Origin: Oxalobacteraceae bacterium
GTDB taxonomy: Bacteria > Pseudomonadota > Gammaproteobacteria > Burkholderiales > Burkholderiaceae_D
Assembly: GCA_947453015.1 (NCBI GenBank)
Contig: CANGFL010000072.1
Span: 1 to 6,771 of the forward strand
DNA length: 6,771 bases
Reading direction: 5' to 3'
The position numbers and the translations under genes are program-made. The notes beneath the pieces are model-generated. The model saw nothing but the letters and a program-made list of their open reading frames with translations, was not told the origin of the DNA and ran no database searches. This document shows positions 1 to 5,213 of the stretch, one piece after another; position 1 is the stretch's first letter, and each line of letters starts with the position of its first letter.

Positions 1-245
1 ATCAACAGCTTACGCATGGCTTGTTGCGGAGTTAAACCCATGCAGGCGATCTGCGCCTCAGTTTGCTCGCACTGAAGTCCGTCAATCTGATTTGCCTGGA
101 AACGGTAGCGACGCTTCTCCGCCGCTGGCACCGTTGATGGTGCTCCACGGTGAATAAAGCTCGTTTTACCCGCACACTCAACAAAAAAATCTTGAGCCCA
201 TAGTAGGGTCGGCAAGAAACAGAGCAATGCGATGAATAATTTCAT
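1..245 (-). CDS. Secreted cysteine-containing protein of unknown function, C-terminus beyond left edge
   Basis: This minus-strand frame starts with ATG at 243-245 and stays open to the window edge, giving 81 codons; the rest lies outside. I do not recognise the family. The first 17 residues look like a Sec signal peptide: Lys2, a hydrophobic run FIALLCFLPTLLW, then a plausible signal peptidase I site after Ala17 (LWA before QD). The mature part seen here has three cysteines (Cys24, Cys59, Cys68), a basic stretch around residues 44-48 (KRRYR) and a C-terminal QQAMRKLL segment that looks helical. Export plus cysteines suggests a periplasmic protein that may need disulfide bonds; this is inference. 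It lies 34 nt downstream of the ABM gene on the same strand with no terminator between them, so the two are probably co-transcribed. No Shine-Dalgarno sequence is visible before the start. Confidence 0.7.
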   Translation of the reverse strand, partial: MKLFIALLCFLPTLLWAQDFFVECAGKTSFIHRGAPSTVPAAEKRRYRFQANQIDGLQCEQTEAQIACMGLTPQQAMRKLL

Positions 246-279
246 CCGATTTGCTTACGCTGCTTTATTGAAGAAGTAC

Positions 280-582
280 TCAATCCGATTTCGACAGCAA
301 GTCGAAATGCTCGACCTTAGGCGGCGCCGCAAAAAATGGGCCGACAATACCGCGCCACTGAGTGAATAATTCTGAGCCGCGAAAATCGACGGTGTGGTTT
401 TCCAGCGTATCCCAAAAAACCATCAATACGTAGCGATCAGGTGATTCGATACCCTTGTTGATTTTGTAGCCGCGAAAGCCTTTGGCTTTGCTAATGACGT
501 TTTGTACGCCATTAACGATAGCGCTATCGAATTCGGTTTGTTTACCAGGAAGAATTTGAATATCGGCGAGTTCGAGGATCAT
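280..582 (-). CDS. Antibiotic biosynthesis monooxygenase (ABM) domain protein
   Basis: A 100-residue protein starting at ATG 580-582 and ending with TGA at 280-282. The frame stays open further upstream to 759, but that extension would run through the divergent gene and is not family-like. The sequence begins MILELADIQILPGK, a beta strand typical of the dimeric ferredoxin-like ABM fold. It continues with an amphipathic helix around residues 16-33, the segment GFRGYKINKGIESPDRY (35-51), a strand VLMVFWDTLENHTVDFR (52-68), and a C-terminal part containing W77 and GPFFAAPPKVEHF. Proteins of this size and fold include small cofactor-free monooxygenases, heme-degrading enzymes and many uncharacterised members. 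The substrate cannot be told from sequence, and a heme role should not be assumed just because hemA is nearby. It is divergent from the response regulator and probably leads a short leftward operon with the secreted-protein gene. Confidence 0.85.
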   Translation of the reverse strand: MILELADIQILPGKQTEFDSAIVNGVQNVISKAKGFRGYKINKGIESPDRYVLMVFWDTLENHTVDFRGSELFTQWRGIVGPFFAAPPKVEHFDLLSKSD

Positions 583-643
583 AATGAATAAAAACTTTCT
601 ATTGAAGTCTGAATAAAAAAGCCATTGTAAGCTGGCCTGTTGC

Positions 644-671
644 ATTATCTCACTCTGACCGCCCATGCCAA
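644..671 (-). promoter_or_regulatory. Candidate sigma70 promoter for the leftward ABM operon
   Basis: On the minus strand, TTGGCA (666-671, five of six consensus bases) is followed after 16 bp by GATAAT (644-649, five of six). Transcription would begin near 637, leaving a leader of about 55 nt before the ABM start at 582. The -35 box lies only about 11 bp upstream of the divergent response-regulator start codon at 682. A second, weaker candidate on the same strand is GTGAGA (648-653), 18 bp, TACAAT (624-629). The call rests on matching by eye. Confidence 0.4.
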
Positions 672-681
672 ACAGCGACCT

Positions 682-1365
682 ATGCTTGTAACCCTGCTTG
701 ATTACGATAAAGAACAGCGCTCTTCGCTGGAAGCGATCTTGAGCGGCGCTGGTTATCAATACACGACCTTCGCCAACAGCAAGTTACTGTTAGATAGCCT
801 AGTCACGGCTGAGCCCGAACTGTTAATTGTTCACTTTCGATCCGATCAAGAAACCGTCACCGTTCTCACCACTGTGAAGAGACTATGGCCTGACGTGCCT
901 GTGTTGCTTATCACTGGACGATCCCCAGAAAATCCCTTGGCCCAGTTGTTGGCCGACAGCTCGGCAGATTTTCTTATTAAGCCCGTTCGTGCATCGGAAT
1001 TTCGGCTCAGGATAAATATTCTGGCAACTCGTCATCGCCCCGAAGCCGTCAAAGACGATGCGCTGACGTTCGGTGAATATATTTTTAACAAGCGTCTGAC
1101 TCAGGTAATGCTAAATGGGCAATCAATCTCTCTGACCCAAAAAGAATTTGAGCTCGCCTTATTTTTTTTCCAAAACCTTGATCGCCCGCTGTCGCGAGCC
1201 TTTATTCATGAAGCGATCTGGTCGCAGGATGCTGAATTTTCCTCGCGAACGCTGGATACTCATGTGTCCAGAGTGAGGAATAAGCTGGGTCTCAAGCCCG
1301 CAGCAGGCTATCGGCTGGCGCCGGTTTACAGCTTTGGCTACAAACTGGAGCTACTTAAAGACTAG
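682..1365 (+). CDS. OmpR/PhoB-type response regulator with atypical receiver domain
   Basis: A 227-residue two-domain transcription regulator. Residues 1-118 form a CheY-like receiver and residues about 127-225 an OmpR/PhoB winged helix, with LTQKEFELALFFFQ leading to the recognition helix SSRTLDTHVSRVRNKLG and the wing VYSFGYKL. In the receiver, acidic residues Asp7 and Asp9, the switch Thr78 (LLITGR) and the Lys100-Pro101 pair are present. At the end of strand beta 3, where the phosphorylated Asp is expected, the sequence reads ELLIVHF, placing His51 there; Tyr8 also replaces one of the usual metal-binding acids. The protein therefore probably does not use ordinary aspartyl phosphorylation. 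I chose ATG 682 because LVTLLDYDKEQ is the canonical first strand; a TTG at 640 would only add 14 unconserved residues. No histidine kinase gene is adjacent. It precedes hemA by 57 nt on the same strand, but regulation of hemA by it is only a guess. Confidence 0.88.
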   Translation: MLVTLLDYDKEQRSSLEAILSGAGYQYTTFANSKLLLDSLVTAEPELLIVHFRSDQETVTVLTTVKRLWPDVPVLLITGRSPENPLAQLLADSSADFLIKPVRASEFRLRINILATRHRPEAVKDDALTFGEYIFNKRLTQVMLNGQSISLTQKEFELALFFFQNLDRPLSRAFIHEAIWSQDAEFSSRTLDTHVSRVRNKLGLKPAAGYRLAPVYSFGYKLELLKD

Positions 1366-1390
1366 TCAGATCGCAACCAACGTCTATAAT
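1363..1390 (+). promoter_or_regulatory. Candidate sigma70 promoter for hemA
   Basis: A perfect TATAAT box lies at 1385-1390. Sixteen bp upstream is TAGTCA (1363-1368), matching four of six bases of TTGACA and overlapping the TAG stop of the response regulator. Transcription would start at about 1396-1398, giving a leader of roughly 25 nt before ATG 1423. This also argues against the in-frame GTG at 1396 as the start of HemA, since it would fall at the transcript's first bases. The -10 box is strong and the -35 box is moderate. Confidence 0.5.
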
Positions 1391-1422
1391 AGAAAGTGTC
1401 AACTTTTTCTGACTATTCGAGC

Positions 1423-2712
1423 ATGCACCTGCTAGCCGTCGGACTCAACCACACCACTGCCCCTGTCTCGTTGCGCGAGAAGGTGGCCTTCCCCGCTGAC
1501 CAGCTCGGTCAGGCGGTGGCGTCGGCGTGTGCTTGGTTTGATAACGTGGGCAAGCATCCGCAAGCGCAAGAAGCGGCCATCCTCTCGACGTGTAATCGAA
1601 CCGAGATTTACGGCGCCAGCGCAAATGACGGCAATATTGAAACAGCCTTAGATGCCACCGCACGCTTTGTCGCGGATTATCACAAGTTACCTTACTCAGA
1701 ACTGCGCCCCTATCTGTATGCTTTGCCGCAGGATGAGGCCGTGCGACATGCTTTCCGCGTCGCTTCGGGCTTAGATTCCATGGTGTTAGGCGAGCCGCAA
1801 ATTCTCGGTCAAATGAAAGATGCGGTACGCCAAGCCGAAGCCGCAGGTGGGCTGGGCACGTATCTGCACCAAATGTTTCAGCGCACCTTTGCGGTTGCAA
1901 AAGAAGTGCGCTCCACCACTGAAATTGGCGCCCAAAGCGTGTCGATGGCAGCCGCTGCAGTGCGCTTATCCGAACGAATTTTCGACAAGCTGAGCGAACA
2001 ACATGTGTTGTTCATCGGCGCAGGCGAGATGATCGAGCTGTGCGCAACGCATTTCGCGGCACGTCATCCAAAAAGCCTAACCATTGCAAACCGTACTATC
2101 GAACGCGCTGAACAACTCGCTGAACGTTTTGGTGGCAAGGCCATGCGACTCGGCGAACTGCCAGATCAACTTGCGAATTTCGATGTCGTTGTATCGTGCA
2201 CAGCGTCCACCTTGCCTATTATTGGTTTAGGCATGGTAGAGCGCGCTATCAAGGCGCGTCGACGCAAACCTATCTTTATGGTGGATCTCGCCGTGCCACG
2301 CGATATCGAAACCGAAGTTTCGCGACTCAATGACGTGTTTTTATACACGGTTGATGATCTCGGAACAGCCGTGCAGATCGGTCTGGAAAATCGCCAATCT
2401 GCTGTCGCCCAAGCAGAATCTATTATCGATACGCGTGTGCAGTCTTTCATGCACTGGATTGATAGCCGCGCTGTGGTACCACTGATTCAAAACCTGCATG
2501 AAAGCAGCGAGCAAATGCGCCAAGTCGAACTCGAGCGCGCCCGCAAGCTTCTCGCTAAAGGTGAAGATATCGAAGCCGTGTTAGAAGCTTTGTCCAAAGG
2601 ACTAACCGCCAAATTCTTGCATGGTCCGCAACAAGCACTGCATGCCGCGGATGCTGACGAACGTGCACGCCTCGCACAACTATTACCTCAATTGTTCCGC
2701 ACCAAACGCTAG
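1423..2712 (+). CDS. hemA: Glutamyl-tRNA reductase
   Basis: A 429-residue cytoplasmic enzyme that reduces glutamyl-tRNA(Glu) with NADPH to glutamate-1-semialdehyde, the first committed step of the C5 route to tetrapyrroles. The N-terminal catalytic domain opens with [20 protein letters not shown] and carries the STCNRTEIY motif with the catalytic nucleophile Cys57. The signature [16 protein letters not shown] is at 115-130. The NADPH-binding Rossmann part has VLFIGAGEM (195-203) and IANRT (221-225), with [10 protein letters not shown] at 287-296. The C-terminal helices from about residue 325 form the dimerisation domain. Length is normal for the family. ATG 1423 is preferred over GTG 1396 because family members begin at the MHLLAVG strand and because the promoter's likely transcription start coincides with the GTG. 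It heads the hemA-prfA-prmC neighbourhood common in proteobacteria; prfA begins 73 nt downstream, with no clear terminator between. Confidence 0.97.
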   Translation: MHLLAVGLNHTTAPVSLREKVAFPADQLGQAVASACAWFDNVGKHPQAQEAAILSTCNRTEIYGASANDGNIETALDATARFVADYHKLPYSELRPYLYALPQDEAVRHAFRVASGLDSMVLGEPQILGQMKDAVRQAEAAGGLGTYLHQMFQRTFAVAKEVRSTTEIGAQSVSMAAAAVRLSERIFDKLSEQHVLFIGAGEMIELCATHFAARHPKSLTIANRTIERAEQLAERFGGKAMRLGELPDQLANFDVVVSCTASTLPIIGLGMVERAIKARRRKPIFMVDLAVPRDIETEVSRLNDVFLYTVDDLGTAVQIGLENRQSAVAQAESIIDTRVQSFMHWIDSRAVVPLIQNLHESSEQMRQVELERARKLLAKGEDIEAVLEALSKGLTAKFLHGPQQALHAADADERARLAQLLPQLFRTKR

Positions 2713-2722
2713 CTACGCTAGC
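2708..2722. repeat. Short inverted repeat at the hemA stop codon
   Basis: GCTAGC, the spacer TAC, then GCTAGC again. The hexamer is itself palindromic, so the element can be read as a 6-bp stem with a 3-nt loop or as a tandem direct repeat of ACGCTAGC. The hemA TAG stop (2710-2712) lies inside the first copy. No T-run follows, so it does not look like a factor-independent terminator. Function unknown. Confidence 0.45.
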
Positions 2723-2785
2723 CATCGATGTATTACCTCCTGCGCTTGTACAATCAGCGCCCACACCGACTTACCTTTTTCATTG

Positions 2786-3862
2786 ATGAAACCATCGCTG
2801 CTACTGAAGCTGGAGCAACTCGCCCAACGCCTTGAAGAAGTCGGCGCCCTTCTGAATCAGGAAGGCGCTACCGCTGATATGGATCAGTACCGCAAGCTTA
2901 CGCGTGAACACTCGGAACTTGAGCCACTGATTGCTTTGCATGCGCAGTGGAACCAAGCCAATGACGATCTACGCGCTGCGCGCGACATGCTTTCTGATCC
3001 GGAAATGAAAGCGTTTGCGCAAGAAGAAATCGATGCAGCACAAGTGCGCGCTGAACAGCTTGAAATCGAGCTGCAAAAAATGATGCTGCCAAAAGATCCG
3101 AATGATGAGCGCAACATCTTTCTGGAAATTCGTGCCGGCACAGGAGGCGATGAATCTGCGCTGTTTGCGGGGGACTTACTACGTATGTACATACGCTATG
3201 CAGAGCGTCAACGCTGGCAAGTAGAAATGGTATCGGAATCCGCCTCAGAACTCGGTGGTTATAAAGAAGTAATCGTGCGACTGGTAGGTGCCGGAGCGTA
3301 TTCGCGTATGAAATTTGAATCCGGCGGACATCGCGTACAACGTGTACCAGAAACCGAGGCACAAGGAAGAATTCATACATCCGCTTGCACGGTAGCCGTT
3401 ATGCCTGAAGCCGATGAAATCGGCGAAGTCGACATCAACCCCGCCGATATTCGCATTGATACGTATCGCGCATCGGGCGCTGGCGGACAGCACATCAACA
3501 AAACTGATTCTGCCGTTCGCATCACCCATCTGCCAACGGGCATCGTGGTGGAGTGTCAAGATGATCGCAGCCAACACAAAAACAAAGCGCAGGCAATGAA
3601 GGTACTTGCCACTCGCATTAAGGATGTGCAATTACGTGCGCAGCAAAGTAGTGAAGCAGCGACGCGAAAATCACTCGTTGGCTCTGGAGATCGCAGCGAA
3701 CGCATACGCACCTATAATTTCCCGCAAGGGCGAATTACAGATCACCGCATTAACCTAACGCTGTATAAATTAGAAGCCGTCATGGAAGGTGATTTGGATG
3801 AGCTCACACAAGCGCTGATGTCTGAACACCAAGCCGAACAACTCGCGGCATTAGCTGATTAA
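2786..3862 (+). CDS. prfA: Peptide chain release factor 1 (RF1)
   Basis: A 358-residue class I release factor that reads UAA and UAG in the ribosomal A site and triggers hydrolysis of peptidyl-tRNA. The helical N-terminal domain (about 1-105) is followed by the core signature [18 protein letters not shown] (115-132). The PxT codon-recognition motif appears as Pro188-Glu189-Thr190, which marks RF1; RF2 would carry SPF. The catalytic GGQ motif is at 233-235 within [16 protein letters not shown]. Gln235 is the expected methylation target of PrmC, encoded two genes downstream. Length matches the usual 355-360 residues. ATG 2786 gives the standard MKPS start; the frame runs open upstream to 2621, but that part overlaps hemA and is not RF1-like. 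No Shine-Dalgarno sequence is visible; the leader contains TTACCTTTTTCATTG. dsbB starts 7 nt after the stop. Confidence 0.97.
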   Translation: MKPSLLLKLEQLAQRLEEVGALLNQEGATADMDQYRKLTREHSELEPLIALHAQWNQANDDLRAARDMLSDPEMKAFAQEEIDAAQVRAEQLEIELQKMMLPKDPNDERNIFLEIRAGTGGDESALFAGDLLRMYIRYAERQRWQVEMVSESASELGGYKEVIVRLVGAGAYSRMKFESGGHRVQRVPETEAQGRIHTSACTVAVMPEADEIGEVDINPADIRIDTYRASGAGGQHINKTDSAVRITHLPTGIVVECQDDRSQHKNKAQAMKVLATRIKDVQLRAQQSSEAATRKSLVGSGDRSERIRTYNFPQGRITDHRINLTLYKLEAVMEGDLDELTQALMSEHQAEQLAALAD

Positions 3863-3869
3863 AACCATA

Positions 3870-4355
3870 ATGAATAAATTCGCAAAACCTGCACTGTTTT
3901 TAGTTGCACTAATTGCCATCAGTCTCCTGGGCGTAGGCTTGTATTTGCAACTGGTGCAAGAAATGCTGCCTTGCCCACTGTGCATATTGCAACGCTACGC
4001 ATTTGCTCTGACGGCGCTACTGTGTCTGATAACAGTTGTACTACCCAACCAATACTTGCGTGCCGGAGCAGCGCTAGCTTCACTTGCTGCGATCACCGGA
4101 GCAGGCATCGCAATTCGCCATTTGTGGGTCAAAGCGCATCCCACCATCTCTTGCGGTATTGATGTGCTTGAAGTATTTCTGAACAAAATAGTGTTCGCAA
4201 ACTGGTTGCCCACGCTGTTTCAAGCCGATGGGCTATGCACTACGGAATACGATCCCATTTTAGGATTGTCGATCCCCGCATGGGCGCTGATCTGGTTCAC
4301 TATTTTTGCAGTCAGCTTATCGCTGCTTGCGCTACGCTATCGTCGTCCTGCATGA
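3870..4355 (+). CDS. dsbB: Disulfide bond formation protein B (inner-membrane quinone reductase)
   Basis: A 161-residue inner-membrane protein that reoxidises periplasmic DsbA and passes the electrons to membrane quinone. Four hydrophobic segments are visible at about 8-28, 42-58, 64-83 and 135-155, as expected for the DsbB four-helix bundle. The first periplasmic loop has the redox pair Cys35-Cys38 in CPLC, followed by Gln41-Arg42; the Arg corresponds to the quinone-interacting Arg48 of E. coli. The second periplasmic loop carries the other pair, Cys95 and Cys123, so all four essential cysteines are present. Length is slightly below the E. coli protein (about 176). The gene follows prfA by 7 nt and overlaps prmC by 4 nt, implying co-transcription. 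This position between RF1 and its methyltransferase is unusual compared with the common prfA-prmC adjacency. No Shine-Dalgarno sequence precedes the start, which may depend on coupling to prfA. Confidence 0.95.
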   Translation: MNKFAKPALFLVALIAISLLGVGLYLQLVQEMLPCPLCILQRYAFALTALLCLITVVLPNQYLRAGAALASLAAITGAGIAIRHLWVKAHPTISCGIDVLEVFLNKIVFANWLPTLFQADGLCTTEYDPILGLSIPAWALIWFTIFAVSLSLLALRYRRPA

Positions 4356-5152
4356 GTCTGGACGATTTGCTGAAATCAGCACCGATCGAGATTGTGGAAG
4401 CCAGAATTCTGGCTGCGCACAGCCTGCAGTGGTCACGGGTACAGCTAATCACACAAAGTAAACATGCCCTATCGACTGCGCAAGTTGATGACATTCAACG
4501 TTTATTTCAACGTAGGTTGCAAGGTGAACCCATTGCCTATTTGTTGGGTCAGCGTGAATTTTATGGCCTCTCATTTGAGGTAACACCCGCTGTACTGATA
4601 CCACGCCCAGAAACGGAATTACTGGTCGAGCTTGCGATTGAACGCATGCCAACGAATGCACGCGTGCTCGATATGGGTACGGGCTCAGGAGCGATTGCTG
4701 TTTCTTTGGCACATACACGACCTGACTCGACATTTTTTGCAACCGATGTCAGCAAACAAGCGCTCGCGGTAGCTGAGCGGAATAGTTTGCTGCATCAAAC
4801 CGCAATCACTTTTTTTCAAAGCAATTGGTATGAGCACGTCAATGGAAGGTTTGATCTTATCGTCAGCAACCCTCCTTACATTCGCTCAGGTGACGTTCAC
4901 TTGAGCCAAGGCGATTTACGGTTTGAACCTGCCGATGCACTGACCGACCACAGCACAGGTTTTACAGCCATCGAAAAAATCATTCACAGAGCACACGTAC
5001 ATTTAGAGCGCAGTGGTTGGTTACTGCTTGAACATGGTTATGATCAGGCTAGCACGGTGCGTGAATTATTTCACACATCCATTTGGAGTGATGTGCAAAG
5101 CTGGTGTGATCTAGCCGGGATAGAACGCGTTACAGGGGCACGACTTCTTTAA
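4352..5152 (+). CDS. prmC: Release factor (RF1/RF2) glutamine N5-methyltransferase
   Basis: A 266-residue S-adenosylmethionine-dependent methyltransferase that methylates the Gln of the GGQ motif in release factors, raising termination efficiency. The N-terminal helical domain (about 1-75), which recognises the factor, ends in YLLGQREFYG (63-72). The linker to the catalytic domain has the family signature LIPRPETELLVE (82-93). The SAM-binding motif I is VLDMGTGSGAIAVSLA (105-120), with acidic Asp132 at the end of the second strand. The catalytic NPPY motif, which binds the target glutamine, is at 173-176. Length is close to the E. coli protein. The start ATG 4352 overlaps the dsbB stop in an ATGA arrangement, indicating translational coupling; the frame is open upstream, but that extension lies inside dsbB. 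Its substrate PrfA is encoded two genes upstream. Also known as hemK, from an early and wrong link to heme synthesis. Confidence 0.97.
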   Translation: MSLDDLLKSAPIEIVEARILAAHSLQWSRVQLITQSKHALSTAQVDDIQRLFQRRLQGEPIAYLLGQREFYGLSFEVTPAVLIPRPETELLVELAIERMPTNARVLDMGTGSGAIAVSLAHTRPDSTFFATDVSKQALAVAERNSLLHQTAITFFQSNWYEHVNGRFDLIVSNPPYIRSGDVHLSQGDLRFEPADALTDHSTGFTAIEKIIHRAHVHLERSGWLLLEHGYDQASTVRELFHTSIWSDVQSWCDLAGIERVTGARLL

Positions 5153-5213
5153 CAGTCACTTCACCGATTTACATCGTAATTTTTCTTTCATTTTTTAACC
5201 ATTAAAACTTGTC
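5153..5213 (+). promoter_or_regulatory. T-rich prmC-tex intergenic leader; possible weak hairpin or promoter
   Basis: The 61-nt gap is markedly richer in T on the plus strand than its surroundings. A tiny hairpin, CGAT (5165-5168), loop TTAC, ATCG (5173-5176), is followed by a T-rich tract; the stem is only 4 bp, so terminator function is doubtful. TTTACA at 5168-5173 resembles a -35 box, but no good -10 box occurs at 16-18 bp. The start of tex has no Shine-Dalgarno sequence, and the T-rich run would be a U-rich leader in the mRNA. I cannot say whether tex has its own promoter or continues from prmC. Confidence 0.3.

Noticed and set aside
602..631. Rightward promoter TTGAAG, 18 bp, TGTAAG for the response regulator
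   Set aside because: Both boxes match only four of six bases, which is too weak to list as a feature.
640..681. TTG start for the response regulator
   Set aside because: It adds 14 residues before the canonical receiver strand and uses a rarer start codon; ATG 682 fits better.
583..759. Possible 59-residue N-terminal extension of the ABM protein
   Set aside because: It would run through the divergent promoter region and the start of the response regulator; ABM proteins start at the MILELAD strand.
1396..1422. GTG start for HemA
   Set aside because: The predicted transcription start from the TATAAT box coincides with this GTG, and HemA proteins begin at MHLLAVG.
1445..1900. Long open frame on the minus strand opposite hemA
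   Set aside because: It is a shadow of the strongly conserved hemA, with arginine- and proline-rich unstructured sequence and no family resemblance.
2621..2785. Possible 55-residue N-terminal extension of PrfA in the same frame
   Set aside because: It overlaps the end of hemA, does not resemble RF1, and ATG 2786 gives the standard MKPS start with normal length.
2898..3631. Overlapping minus-strand open frames opposite prfA
   Set aside because: They are shadows of a well-conserved gene and their translations show no domain.
4235..4351. Possible 39-residue N-terminal extension of PrmC
   Set aside because: It lies inside dsbB in another frame; ATG 4352 in an ATGA overlap gives the normal family length.
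5165..5200. Factor-independent terminator after prmC
   Set aside because: The stem is only 4 bp; the T-rich tract alone is not enough to call a terminator.
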